DNA of 64,000 bases from Boesenbergia rotunda (GCA_024364735.1 JAGFNQ010001124.1:306331-370330); one strand, 5' to 3'. Numbered from the stretch's first letter, positions 20,825 through 33,378 are shown. Notes: a model not told the origin generated them from the letters alone. Numbers and translations are program-made.

Positions 20825-22893
20825 GTTGTTTGACAATCCCGATTTAAGTTTAGGTATTAGATCAATTGAAGTCCATTCAATTATCGTAAGGGAATCAAGA
20901 TCCTCCCCCTACAATATCACAACCCTAAACTTAATCAATCATTCTCTCCCCCTTTGTCAAATATCGAAAATGGTATGGTTATTAAGTTTAAACACACCTC
21001 CCCCTTAATCAAGGGTCTTTTCCCAAACCCAAAATAATCAAGGATAATTTTTTGAATTGCATATGAAAACATATACAGAATAATATCATGGTCAAACATG
21101 TATATGTTTTATATGACAAGTAAGTAACGCAGCTCTACCAGACGGATGATTGATACAGAAATTTTTTTGATTTATCTATGAATGATCAGTTTTCAGAAAA
21201 ATTTCTGTAACTCTGATTCGTTCAAGATCAGACTGCATTAACAATTGAAATTTCCAAAACTCATCCGACCACACGGGTGTAGACAATAGGTATTTCAGAA
21301 AAATTCCTGAAACACGACATGATTTGAGTTTCTTGACTGAAAATTAATCCTCATCAAGGAGCAAGAGATCAAGGATCAAGAGACATTATTCAAACAACCC
21401 GTTCATATGAATTTCAAAAATTTCAACACGGGTTTGTATCGAATCAGTATTATATTTGCTCCAAGTATGATTAGGATGTTCCAATTATAATTGGTTTGTA
21501 TCAGATTTATTTGTATCAATATGATCAACAATCTGATACAATTTGATGAAAGGGGATCGGACTAAGGAGTTTTGACCCAATCAGGGAATTTCCTGATCTA
21601 ATCAGTCACCAGACCGATCAGGGTGAGTCCTGATCGGTCGATGGACTGATCAGGTTCGACACAGAAAGTTTCTCAGCTTGCAATTTCAGAAACCAGACTT
21701 CAGAAATTCTGAGAAGTTTCAGAAACTTGTTTGTTTCACCTCTTAACCATTCCCAAACCCTAAATTAATTAGTTTTAATTTATTTGATCGTAAGAAGGGT
21801 TTCCCTTAACCAAAAAGTATTTCCCACATCATCAAGGAAAATCATTTCTGAGTGGTTTAAACATCTTAAGGCAAACTTGTATTCACTTAGTATTATGTTT
21901 GTACCAGCACCAATGGATGATCAAGCATGTTCCAAGTATGTTCTTGGAATGATCAGATTTGAATCAAAATGTTCCAAGTATGATCATGTTTATTCCAAAC
22001 AACCTTGATAATCCATATTACCCTTAGGTACTGATAACTTGATAATCCACTTAGTATTAGGCATATGAAAATATCAGATTTGAACAATTAAGTCATAGAC
22101 CTTCAGTATTAAATCTTGAATCATCACAAACTATGTGTTAATACTTGTTCTTTAGCATGCACTTGAGTATCAAAAACATGATCAGTGGGAAAACAAACAA
22201 GTCATGGAACTTAAGTACTAAATTTTAAAACATCATAAACTATGTTAACATGTTGTTCTTAACCAAAATTAGTATAATACATTAAAGTTGTAAAACACAT
22301 ACAAGAAAGTTTTGGCTTGCTTGAATCAAATTATTATCAATATATGATTAAATTCCAAAAGATACTTGTATCAAATTTGTATCAAAATATGATCAAATTT
22401 CCAAATTTTGATCAGTTTGTATGTTTATAACATGTTTCCAAATTTTGATCAATTTTGATAATTCATGGATTGGATTTGAAAATTCATAGATCCAAGTGTG
22501 TATCAAGTTCATGGTTCCAATCAATTTGAAATCAAGTTTGTATCAAAAATTTATTCCCCAAATTGCCCATAAACGTGAATAGGAAAATTTTCCAATATAG
22601 ATGAAAAAATTTTCAATGTGTCTACATTGTTTATGATTCCCATTTACTTAACCACAATCATATAATGCAAGATGAAAAACCATTTCTCATGGGTAGTGAA
22701 TGGTCATCCATTAACTGGGGAAATATTAGGCACATTCCTAACTAGGAATGACCATGTGTTTGGAGCACCAAATATCAACCACCCATGTTGATAGATGCTC
22801 CCCCTCAATCAATACTTATACAATTCTAAATATAGAGGTTTTAGGTATCCAAATTTTGGAACCTAATGCATCAACAATGAAGGACTTAGGCAC
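20825..22893 (-). other. Noncoding internal region of copia-A
   Basis: About 2 kb between gag and the polypurine tract with no coding homology, where pol would be expected. GATCGGTC-type palindromes recur at about 21600-21655. Phrases such as 'tgtatcaaatttg' and 'gatcaaatttcc' recur in 22330-22560. Confidence 0.75.
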
Positions 22894-24110
22894 TCATGCC
22901 TTAGTCAATTTTCTTCTAGCTCTTTGAACCCTAGAATCATTTGATGATCTAAAATGAGTTCTTGACATCAATGACATGACGCTAGGTTCCTTAGGTTGGT
23001 AACCTAGACCAACCCTATTGTAGACTGCTCTTTGAGAATTTAGAATCATATCTAAAGTTCTAGAGCTAGTTGAAAACTTCTCAAGAATATTCTTGAGATT
23101 TTCAACTTCGCTCTTCAAGTCTTTATTTTCATTCTCAAGGTTCTTAACATGCGAGTCATCAACATCATGATCCTTAGGTGTTTTCAATTCCTCTACTTCT
23201 AATCTCAATAACTTAACCTTTTTCTTAGATTTCTTGAGCAAACTAGTTAAGCATGCAATTGTCCTATAGCACTTATCCAACTCCAGAGAAATTACCTCTT
23301 CATCATCCGAAGATGATGAAGGCGCGGTTGAGGAGCTACTCGCTTCGTCTTCACTCTTCTTGTTTGACTCTTCTAAGGCCACTAGAGCCACGTGACAGTA
23401 AGTCTTCTCCTCCTCTTTTTCCTTCTTCTTCTTGTTGTTGTCACCTGCCACTAAAGCAAACCCTTTCTCCTTTGGGCTTTGGTTACAGATCTCGTGTAAC
23501 TCCATTTCACAAAACAAATCTTCTAATTTAACAAAAGAAATGTCTTTGGAGACCTTGTAGGCATCCACCATGGATGACCGTAAGGCATTCCTAGGAAATG
23601 ATTTAAGGGCATACCTTACAAGATCTCGGTTTTTCACCTTTTCATTGATGGAATGCAAGCTGTTGAGGATCTCTTTGAATCTTCCATGGAGTTCACTTAC
23701 CTTTTCATTTTCTTCCATGGAAAGGTTTTAAAGTTGGCTGAGAAGGAGGTCCTTCTTGATTGTCCGGGTTCATGAGTGACTTCATGGAGCTCAATGAGCT
23801 TGCTCCATAGGTCTTTAGCACTTGTGAAAGGACCAACTTTGATTAGTTGGTCCTTGGTCATCCCACATTGCAAGGTAACCACCGCCTTCGCATCGGCTTC
23901 TCCTTTGCGAGTTTGCTCAGCCGACCAACATGAGAACTCTAGATCTTTTCCCTCATCATCCTTCGGAGGGGAAAACCCCTCCTTGACAGCAAACCATGTG
24001 TTGATGTTCATCTTGAGATAATACTCCATCTTTGACCTCCAATATTGGAAATCAATGCCGTCGAAGAATGGAGGTCGGCTGGTGCTAAAACCTTCTCTCA
24101 ATGCCATCAT
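22894..24110 (-). pseudogene. Copia-A gag
   Basis: Ty1/copia Gag of the UBN2 type. The first frame (from the ATG at 24110) reads RPPFFDGIDFQYWRSKMEYY, DLWSKLIELHE and similar. A frame change at about 23700-23718 leads to MEENEKVSELHGRFKEILNS and RYALKSFPR. Then come Ser/Glu-rich linkers, a predicted coiled coil (LENENKDLKSEVENLKNILE) and the YNRVGLGYQ box near the end. No CCHC knuckle is evident in the open part. Role: coat protein for particle formation. Start chosen because the two ATGs at 24107-24110 immediately precede the conserved N-terminus. The frameshift suggests it is dead, unless the shift is an assembly error. Confidence 0.85.
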
Positions 24111-24151
24111 TATTGTAAGCTCTCGAATGTTAAGCCGTTTGAGAGCCACAA

Positions 24152-24163
24152 GCTCTGATACCA
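24152..24163 (-). other. Primer-binding site of copia-A
   Basis: The minus strand reads TGGTATCAGAGC a few bases after the LTR end; initiator-Met tRNA type. Confidence 0.9.
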
Positions 24164-24165
24164 CA

Positions 24166-26222
24166 TGTTGGTGCTTGGATAGCTATAGAGGGGGGGGTGA
24201 ATGTAGCCAGACACTAAACTACTTGCTCTTTGAAGTTTTCTACATGATCAGATTAGTAGCAGCGGAAGCAAACAGCACAAACAGAAATATGCAGAAATGA
24301 AAAGCAAACCAAATCGCTAACACGGCGACGTACAAGGTTCGGGGATAACTTACCCCTACTCCTTGGCGTGCCCGTAAGGTGGGCGATCCCTTGATCGTCG
24401 ACAGATCAAGCCCCAGAAATCCGGATAGATAAATCCTCCTTCTCGGTGGAGAAACCTCTCCACACAATGTCTCAACAGATATGAGATAAAAGCACAGAGA
24501 CAGCAACAAGAAAGCTTACAGAGCACTTCGGACAGAGGAAACTCAAGAACTCTACACTGAGCTCCACCCAGCACAAACCTCACGCAAGAACTCCTTGCTC
24601 TTCGTGTCTGCTCGCTGATGGACTCGCCAAGCTCTTTTTCTCTTCCAAGCGCTCAACTCTCTCAAGAGTCAAAGTATCAGAGTGTATCCTCAAGCTTTTT
24701 GATTCACAGTGATTGCCAAAGGATGATCAAGTGTTGCCGCAACCGATCAAGAGTTCAAGTTTACCTTCTCTTCTTCGCCAGCCAACACTTAACTGCTGTT
24801 GCTGTCGCCAGATACTCCTCTGCAGCTCCCAGCTGCTCATCTGTAACTGCCTAGCTACCCTGACCTCTCCTAGACTCCCTGAGCTCTCCTCAGCCGAGCC
24901 CCAGTCGAGCCCCAGGTCAGCTTCCCAGCAGCGCCAGCGTCCGTTGAAACCAGAGAAGAAGAAATAGCCAAACCTGATACATGAAAAGTCCCCAATTGAC
25001 TCTCCTCCTTTGTTTGAATCCTCCTGTATCACCTGCACACTTAATAGACACTTAGCAAATGAAATCAACGAGAATCTGTAAGCAGCAGAGAAAATATAGA
25101 GCAAAACAGACGCGATCAGAACTCTGACAGTGGATTTGAATTAAAGTTCATTGCTACTGATCGGTCACCAGACCGATCAGAGAGGTCCATGATCGGCGAC
25201 CGGACCGATCAGGGTAAGCCCAAACCGATCAGGCTCCATCCTGATCGGTCCACGGTGAGAAATCTAGGATCGCGACTTCTAGTGATCGGTCACTACATCG
25301 GTCACCAGATCGGTCACCAACAGTCTGCTTGCCACAACCTGCAGGAACTACACGCCAGATCGGTCACCAGATCGGTCACCAGCAGTCTACTTGCCACAAC
25401 CCGCAGGAACTACACACCTGATCGGTCACCAGACCTATCAGGGTGTGCCCTGATCGGTCTGGTGACCGATCAGGTCACTCCCTGACCGATCAGGAGCCAT
25501 CTTGATCGGTCAAGGTGAGAAATGTTAAGACAATTTGATCGGTCATGGGGACCGATCAAGGTTCTCTGATCGTTCACCAGAACGATCTCTGAAGCCAAAC
25601 AGAAGTCGAACCAAATGCTTCTGTTCTCTCCCTGATCGATCACCAGACCGATTAGACTTCCCTGGATCAGTCACCAGACGGATCGACAATAGGGAGTTCG
25701 TGCCAACTCCCTGATCGGTCACCAGATAGATCCAGAGACTTCCAATTCAACCCAAAGTCAAGAGAACGGGCTCCCTAGCCTTTTCTAACTCGAGCTCAGT
25801 CCCCCGGACCAAGACTCTGTGCCCAGCTTCACTCACCGGGACTTCACCTAGTCCCACTAGGTGCGCCTAGTCCCACTAGGTCTTTTCTCATGCCAGCGTA
25901 CGATCTCCCAGATCCACCTGGACTTCACCTATTCCAACTAGGTGTGCCTAGTCCCACTAGGTCTTTTCCCATGCCAGCGTGTTATCTCCCAGATCCACCT
26001 GGACTTCACCTAGTCCCACTAGGTCTTTTCCCATGCCAGCGTATGATCTCCCAGATCCACCTGGACTTCACCTAGTCCCACTAGGTGTACCTAGTCCCAC
26101 TAGGTCTTTTCCCATGCCAGCGTGCGATCTTCCAGATCCACCCGGACTTAATCCGAATTCATTCAACCAAACTTAAATCGTTGTCAACACCAAAACAACA
26201 ATCGGGCCAGACTGCATCAACA
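24166..26222 (-). repeat. 5' LTR of copia-A
   Basis: 2057 bp, plus-strand ends TGTTGGTGCTTGG and GACTGCATCAACA. Near-identical to the 3' LTR through the GGTTTCTCCACC-like block, the GATCGGTC array (25155-25740) and the CCTAG hairpins (25830-26150). Confidence 0.92.
25155..25740. repeat. GATCGGTC/GACCGATC palindrome array, copia-A 5' LTR
   Basis: Same array as 16430-16995 with point differences that break some individual palindromes. Confidence 0.9.
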
Positions 26223-26665
26223 TCTGTGAGGGTCATATAGCTGAAGGTGACCTCCAATGTCTCCAACCAGGCACGAGCAACATATGGATCTGGTTCCCCA
26301 TGGAACAGTGTGAAGCGACCCTTCACAGATGCTGCCAACAACGGAATCCGAGCTCTGTCTAGAAGCCAACCCGCTTGGGCAGGGGGTACCACTGATGACA
26401 CTCCAGGAACTGCCATTGGTGGCACTGATGGACCTGCCTCTGATGGTACGACTCGAACTGTTGTCAGATAAGGAGGAGGTACTCTCAATGGTGGAGGTCT
26501 CAGCTCACCCAAAGGGTCCGCTGACCCCCGACCAGTCGGCTCTACTCTGGTGGGCCTCTCAACCTCCTGGCCTGTGTCTCCCTCGGTCTCCTCTGGCCTC
26601 CCCCGTGATCGTCGTCCATGACCACGAGCACGGGGTGGAGACGACGAGACATACCTGTCCAACAT
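26223..26665 (-). pseudogene. G1 gag, N-terminal part
   Basis: The minus-strand frame has an Arg/Pro-rich N-terminus followed by RFTLFHGEPDPYVARAWLE and LEVTFSYMTLTD, the start of the gypsy Gag domain. It is cut at exactly the TCTGT where copia-A inserted and continues at 15443. The start Met is uncertain; 26665 or a nearby internal ATG are both possible. Confidence 0.85.
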
Positions 26666-26877
26666 ACATTATTTATATATAAATTTATCCAAATTTAAAA
26701 CCAACTTACTTCTTGTTTGCCGGGAGAGATCTCGTCGCTGCCAAGTCCCAAAACACAACCATACCGAACCATGTCAAGAAAATGACTCCACAAAAATACA
26801 ACCAAAACCATAAATTACAAATTAACCTCGTAAAACAACTCCACAAACCCACGGACACCAAAACATCGCAAAACCTC
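26666..26877 (-). other. G1 5' leader
   Basis: Untranslated leader between primer site and gag. The minus-strand 'ttgggacttggcagcgac' matches the G2 leader at 48776-48794 ('ttgggacttggcggcgat'). Confidence 0.7.
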
Positions 26878-26889
26878 GCTCTGATACCA
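26878..26889 (-). other. Primer-binding site of G1
   Basis: The minus strand reads TGGTATCAGAGC, six bases after the LTR end ..GTGACA. Confidence 0.9.
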
Positions 26890-29403
26890 AAAATTGTCAC
26901 GCCCCAGAGGCACATGCTTACTTGAAAATCGGGCAACATCTCACCTGTACGGCGGACAAGTTGAGTCATATACTACATCATCTCATCAATATAGCTTAGC
27001 CACATACGACTAGCATCACAACAATAAGAAAAATAAACACAACCACGCAATTTATAATAATTTGATGGCACAACCATCATAAACAAAAAGAAAACTCCAA
27101 AGAATATCCAAAAGAAGGATATCTCCAATACGAGAATATCGGACCAATAAAAACATATCCATTCTATCAAGTAAATGCAAAAACAACGAAATTGCAGAAA
27201 TAAGTACTACGGTAGTAAAACTAAATACAGAAACAAACTCAATACTGGGGACTATCAACTGGATCCTCTCCTGGCTCCAAGAAATGCAACTACTTGCTAT
27301 CTGATACAAAAAGAGAAAGCAGAGGTGGCGAGTCCTGGCAGACTCAGCGGTTATAAGAATAACAATAGCATGACATATTAAAAGATAAACTAAGTAGAGA
27401 AACGACAAAGTACAGTCCATAAGAAATACAAGAATATCTAAACATGTATAACATATAAAATAACATGGCATAAAACAAACGACAACTAAACATGTACAAA
27501 AAAAAACCTCATGGTATCACATTATCAAAACATACATGTCTGTCAACCAAATGCAACAACATAGCTCATATAAATGTTGGAGAGCCAACTGCTCCAAACC
27601 CCGGAATAAAGAGGGGGCTATCAACAACTCTAATATCCCTCTAAAATAACAGTGAGTGATGCACGAACAACTGGAAAACAACGATGCGCCGGTAGAAACA
27701 ACAAGTATTAGAAACCAACCAGAAGCCAACCAGAAACCAACGAACATGCAACAAGTATCAAATAAACCTAGTTGTGTCTAATGAACCTCCAAGTACTCGC
27801 TTACAAGTGGTACTTTATAGAACAGAAATTCAATGGGAGACTGTACGGATACAAAATTTTCGAATACTCGAAGATCAACGAAGAAAGGCATCAACGACGA
27901 TATAAATTAACAACAACAAGATCAAGGTCAAGCAGACCTATAAAGTTATAATAAGTCATTCACTAAGATAAACGAACTACACGAGTACAAAGGAGAAGTA
28001 CCCGCCTTTTATGTAGAAGTTCGTAAACGATGAGGACCTTCGACGATCAACCAATCAAATCCAAATCAAGGTCCTATACCAAAGGGATAGTTTAGCTGTT
28101 TATAAAATCAACAACTTAGCTAAACAAAATACGAAATATGATTAGGATGAATCCTAATTATAATATCTATTCAACTAAATTCCAAACAACTATGAGTTCC
28201 TTTTTAAATCCAATTTACAAGATTAGATGTTTAGGTCTCATCCCCAATTTGCACTCAAAGAATTACTTTAATACCAGTTAACTCCTCAACCATAACAAGC
28301 ATAATATAATTTCTACTGCCCCACGATAAATTACTCAAAACATAACCTGTAATCACCCTTCAAATCAATTAGTTAATTACCATCCTAATTAATCTTGCCC
28401 ATTAATTAATCTATTACTCCCTAGCTCCCAAAGGCAGATCAAGTTGACTCATATATGTATCCTATGGTAAACAGTTTCAAGACCAAAACAACTTTACCCA
28501 AAACTAATCCAAATGAAATTCGATTAACCAACAACAACAAAACAAAGGCCAAACCTTGAGGGGCTCACGGTATGAATCACATTACAATATCAAAAAAAAT
28601 CCTTGCTAACACCAACACCACCACATAACACACCTCTATATCAGCCACGATACCAAACCAACACAAACTAATTTATTATTAATCAATTTAACTTTAATTA
28701 CTTACCTTCGCCAATGGTGGCAGTGGATCAGATCTTACAAATTGGCCCACACGCAAGCCCTCTTCTTCTCCGACGAGATCAAGCAAATTTTCGCAGGAAC
28801 TGAGATTGTGGTGAGGCGCGATCGCGAGAGAAAAGTGGGCACCGATGATTAAAACTAGGGCATGGCTCGGGAGTGGATGTGCACTCGACGAAGGGGAGGA
28901 TCGCCGATGGATAGTGTTGGAGCAATCGGCCCTAAGATGGTCCAGTGTGACCATGGGTTTTGATGTTTGGGCAAAGGGTTTAAGTTAGGCTTACCCTTAT
29001 GTATTTGATATGCGTATGTTGAGTGTGCAGGTTGTACAGGTACGCATATGGACTTGACTGGACGGTCTCAGTATGGTGAAGGATGGCATGGAGGCAAGCT
29101 GGAGGCTTGCTGGAGGCTTGTGTGTGCATCTGAGGGACCTTGGAGTGCAGGGACGATGAGCTGATGGGCGCGGACTTCGAGGCGTACGTGAAGGATGGCA
29201 TGGAGGCAAGCTGGATGCTTGCATGCGCATCCGAGGGACGAGGGCCAAAGATGAAGAGGGCGCGAAGGCAACAGTCGAGGCTGCGGAGGAGGAGTCAGTC
29301 GAGTCGTGAGAGTACGAGTGCAGTGTGATTGTACTCGAGAAATCCTAAGGGTTGAGTGCGGAGTGGAATGTACTCAAGATGGGTAACCTTAGGTGGGTGA
29401 GTA

Positions 29404-29594
29404 GACCAGTCGACTGGCCTGGGGGCAGTCGACTGATGGAACTCACAGAAAGATCTCAGCCCTGGGACCGGTCGACTGCCCTGGGGGCAGTCGACTGGTA
29501 GCGGCTGGTGAGTTGGCTAAATTCGAACGTTGGGAGTTACAACGGTCGAATTTAGCTGGCACCAGTCGACTGCCCTGGGGGCAGTCGACTGGTA
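29404..29594 (+). repeat. CAGTCGACTG palindrome cluster (copia-B 5' LTR)
   Basis: Six GTCGACTG palindromes in pairs separated by 'CCTGGGGG' (for example CAGTCGACTGGCCTGGGGGC then AGTCGACTG), immediately upstream of the TATA-like box. The 3' LTR copy is at 33872-34061. Confidence 0.85.
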
Positions 29595-29615
29595 GCGAGA
29601 AATCAGCCTCGAGTC

Positions 29616-29625
29616 CTATTTAAAG
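29616..29625 (+). promoter_or_regulatory. TATA-like box of copia-B 5' LTR
   Basis: CTATTTAAAG followed by AGGACGTCG. The 3' LTR copy is at 34084-34093. Confidence 0.55.
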
Positions 29626-29968
29626 AGGACGTCGTGGTGGCTGAGTTTCTTGACGAAACCTGCTTGGGTAAAGCCGGTTAGTAGTCTACTGTGTTCACAA
29701 AGCGTCCAAGGTGTTGTGGTGAGGTTTCTCCACCCACAAGGAGCGACACGTGATAGCCGGAGGTTATCCGAGGAGTGATCCACCGAGGGATTGTTGGATT
29801 AGTCACCCGGCCGGAGTGGATACCAACTAAATATGGTTTGTTAGCGTTTGTTCTTTGTTGTTAGTTTTATTATCTTGTATTTCCGCTGTGCAAACTAACA
29901 ACGTAGGTTGAAAGAATCAAAGAAACGCTATTCACCCCCCTCTAGCGTATCGGAATCGATCTAACAAT

Positions 29969-29980
29969 TGGTATCAGAGC
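29969..29980 (+). other. Primer-binding site of copia-B
   Basis: TGGTATCAGAGC, three bases after the LTR. Confidence 0.93.
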
Positions 29981-30039
29981 GAAGGACCGCTCTTGATCGG
30001 ACTAATCGCCGAGGGAGCAACCGCTAGAGGTGAAAAATC

Positions 30040-30858
30040 ATGGAAGATAAACTTGGGGACAACATCTACACCCCACCGCCCTACGACAACGAAGATTTCG
30101 ATTTTTGACGGGCGAGGATGAAGAATTGACTTAGCATGGAATGGGAGTGCATGGTCATGCTAGAAGAGCCATTCGAAGTCCCAAAGGACAAACATGGAAA
30201 GAAGCTTCGTCCCAGAAATTGGACTCAAGAGCAACAAGACTACTCTAGGGCAAACAAGAAGGTAATAGATATATTAATTGATGTTTTGCCTAACAATGTC
30301 TTGAGTGGTGTAGGGACATATGAAAATGCGTGCGAATTATGGAGCAAAATAGAAGATTTTCATAAGAACATCATCCAAGCTAAGTCAAAAGAAGATTCCA
30401 ATGAAGTGAGCCTCATGATTCAAGAAGAGGAGAGACCCTCATCTACACATGATCAAGAGGAAGCCTCCACATCGTCAAAAGTTGAAGAGGTAGTCAACCT
30501 AGCATCGACCTCCACCAAAGCCAAGAGAAAGGACCACATTACATGCTTTGGGTGTAATGAAAAGGGGCATTACAAGGACAAGTGCCCAAAAGGTAAAAGA
30601 GAGGTAACTTCTAAACTTAGGTCCATTCGATTTGAATCTAACATAAATTGTAGGAATGGAGGAGCCCAAGAACGGAGGAAGAAGATTAGATGTTTTACAT
30701 GTGGAGAGATGGGGCACTTTCACACTAAATGCCCTAGAAAAGGTGAGCTAAAGAAGATGGAAAATCTAAGAAGGTGGGAAAAAGAAGAAAGAAGAAAGAA
30801 GGAAGAAAAGAAGCTCACAACAAGGAAGGACTACAAGGGTAAGGGAGGTAATTCCTAA
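30040..30858 (+). pseudogene. Copia-B gag with two CCHC knuckles
   Basis: The frame starts at ATG 30040 (MEDKLGDNIYTPPPY). It meets TGA at 30106 and again at 30130, the first at a position normally Trp. It is then open from ATG 30136 to 30858 (240 aa). Visible: a degenerate UBN2-type Gag core (WTQEQQDYSRANKKVI, YENACELWSKIEDFHK), a Ser/Glu-rich linker, and two zinc knuckles CFGCNEKGHYKDKC and CFTCGEMGHFHTKC that would bind element RNA. The C-terminus is Lys/Arg-rich. The Gag core is shorter than usual, suggesting an internal deletion. Confidence 0.85.
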
Positions 30859-30895
30859 CCCTAGGTCAATTTGCCATTCAAATTTAAATACCTCC

Positions 30896-31588
30896 ATGAA
30901 TGTTAGAAATAATACAAATTGTTTATCCATGCATGCTAGATTTCATGAAAACTGTCTAATGGTGCATAACTTTGGTTTTAAATATAATGATAAGACTAAG
31001 GATAACAAGATAGATCAATATTCTAAGAAAAGCATGCATCATGGTAAATCTAGGACCTGTGTATCAAAAGATCATGGCACTAATCCCAAAAAGGGAAAGA
31101 ATGTGCCTGAGAAAATGGGTAATTCTAGGGATGTCCAAAGTGGACATATGGACTCCAAAATTAATGGTCTAGAGAGGAAAAATCAAGCCTTGAGGGCAAG
31201 GCTTGATACATTAGAAAAAGCCCTAGAAAGATTCACGGTTGGATCTAAGGGCTTAAACATGATGTTGGGTTGCATCAAACCCAACTATGATAGATCGGGA
31301 TTGGGGTACCGATCTAAGACCTCCAAAGGCAATGGAAAGAAGCATGTTGGGAGAACATACAATCTTAGTAAGGAGGGAAAGTCCAAGGATGACAAGGGAG
31401 TGCCATCCAAGGGTAAAAAGAGTGACCTAACCAAGGACAAGGTGTCCAAGGTTAAAAAGGTCAATTTTGTAGATCAAGAGTCACCGGTGGCCCACCGGTG
31501 TGGCCTAGTGTGGATGAAGTCACCTAGGGAGATGGCAAAGGCTAAGAGCTCAAGGGGGAGCTCTAGGAGCCTTTGGGGTCCATGGTAA
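30896..31588 (+). pseudogene. Copia-B gag-pol spacer region
   Basis: 230-aa frame downstream of the knuckles. It has a coiled-coil stretch (LERKNQALRARLDTLEKALE), the family box DRSGLGYRS that also ends the copia-A gag, and a Lys/Ser-rich tail. It ends HRCGLVWMKSP.., roughly where protease would begin. No protease or integrase follows. Confidence 0.75.
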
Positions 31589-33378
31589 ATGGATCTCAAA
31601 AGTTTCTCCCTTAGGAAATTAGATGAAATATGCCACCAAGGGTTGGGAGACTTGGGTAAGTCTTAATCCTAGATTTTGGTACATCAAAAGGAGAATTTAG
31701 GGAGAAAAGGTGAAAAAGGAGCTATAATTCACAAAATTGAGGTTTAATGGTGGAATACCATGTATTTTAGTGGTAGAAAAGAATTGTGATCAAGGAGAAG
31801 TGGATGCATTGAAGAGAAGTGAGAATTAGCACTTTTAGGACGAGCTCATTTGATACTTTTTAGAAGAAGTAGGATTTCGTGCCAATCTTGGGATTTGGAG
31901 TACATTTATTTGGAAACATATTTTTCCCAAGTAGATATTGGCTTCACAAATCTCCCCACGAAATTTCATAATTTTTGGAGATTTGTAGAATTTTTAGGGC
32001 ATTTCTGAATTTCGGCCTGAAAACCTGAAAATCAGGTATCAGTCGACTGCCCTGGGGGCAGTCGACTGGTCCGAGCCAAAATGCACACTGTATGTTTTTG
32101 CAGTCAACTGCCATTTGGGCAGTCGACTGATCAGTAAGGGCAGAGTGTTAACAAGTGATTTCAGAGGGGTTTTTAAGAAACATTTGGAATTATGGATGAA
32201 CCTTAGAGTTGAGGACAATTCCTTGTGTCAATTTGAAAGGGTTAGAGGAAGCAAACACAAGGAATAATGACTTGATTTCAAAATGCCAAATCTTTTAAGG
32301 AATTTAGATGTGTACCAAAAGTCAAACACACTATATTTTCATGATATCATATTTTTCTAGGTTAGGGTATATCCAAGCATGTGTGTTTGCAAACTTTAGA
32401 ATATTTTAGGTTTTGTAGAGTTCTAATTGGCACTAGAAGAAAGGTTGCTTGGGAGCAAGCCTTAATGGTGTTCAAAAGGGGAAGAACTCGGATGTTGGGT
32501 TGGGGATAACTCAACATGGTATTTAGGAGGTTAAGTTGGGTAGAACTTGACCTGGGAAAAATGAAAATTGGGAGAAGGCATGGGTTAAGGGGGAGATTGT
32601 CTCCTATTTGCATTAATTTTCATAAGAAAACTTTTAGGTTTTGTACCAAACTTGGGAATGGGGATAGATACATGGTGAAATATATTTTTCCCAAGTAGGT
32701 ATGGGTACCACAAAGTTCTCCACGAAATTTGGGAATTTTTGGAGATTTGTGAAATTTCTGGCGCGTTTCTGAAATTCGGCCAGAAAACTAATTATCAGAG
32801 TATCAGTCGACTGCCCTGGGGGCAGTCGACTGGTCAGGGCTAGTGTGGGTATCCAGCAGCTGACTTGGGATCCAAATGACAAGGAACAAGTGTATGGGGG
32901 TTTAGTACACTATGTTTAGGATCATTGGGGATGTAAAGAACCAATAATTGGATATTGTTGGGTTCTTTTTGATGTATGGCAAAGGGGGAGAAATATTGTG
33001 TTTAAGTGGGAAACCAATACCTTTGCTAGAAACCCTAGGTTTAGGGGGAGCTGAAATTAAGGGGGAGCATGGTTGCTCCCTTCTTGGCGTAAGGGGAACC
33101 TTGGAGGGGTTCTTAAAAAGCCTTTGTAAGTCCAGTGCAAGGGGGAGCTTGGGAGAAGCTTTAAAAAGCCCGGTTTGTTAGAAAATCCTAACTCGGGAGT
33201 TAGGTGGTAAAAGTCCTAGCTCAGAGGGCTAGGTGTAGAAAATCCTAACTTGGAGGGTTAGGTGTGGGATGCCTTGGGATAGATCCATTTTTGCATTGCA
33301 TATGCATTTTGTTTTAGCATGGTTTTTGCTATTGACTACTATCTTGCTTTCCCTAACTTAAACGGATTGCCAAACATC
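31589..33378 (+). other. 3' noncoding region of copia-B
   Basis: No coding homology. Contains two copies of a segment 'cccaagtaga(t/g)..tttctgaa(t)ttcggcc' (31861-32010 and 32640-32780), each followed by paired GTCGACTG palindromes (32038-32131; 32806-32833). Then repeated 'aa(a)tcctaac' phrases at 33180-33265. Confidence 0.75.

Larger units (their letters stand above)
15444..26222 (-). mobile_element. Copia-A: gag-only, non-autonomous copia element with 2-kb LTRs
   Basis: 10,779 bp including a nested solo LTR. Flanked by TCTGT at 15439-15443 and 26223-26227. Read on the minus strand: 5' LTR (26222-24166), primer site, gag, about 2 kb noncoding, polypurine tract, 3' LTR (20811-15444, split by S1). 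There is no protease, integrase or RT, so the element depends on proteins from elsewhere. The two LTRs agree closely (2057 bp against about 2059 after removing S1), so insertion is fairly recent. Confidence 0.92.
28915..29966 (+). repeat. 5' LTR of copia-B
   Basis: Starts TGTTGGAGCAATCGGCCC, ends CGATCTAACA, 1052 bp. Followed by ATT and the primer-binding site. Confidence 0.93.

Noticed and set aside
24166..26222. Reading copia-A as plus-strand
   Set aside because: Primer site and polypurine tract are on the minus strand (24163-24152 and 20824-20812), as is gag.
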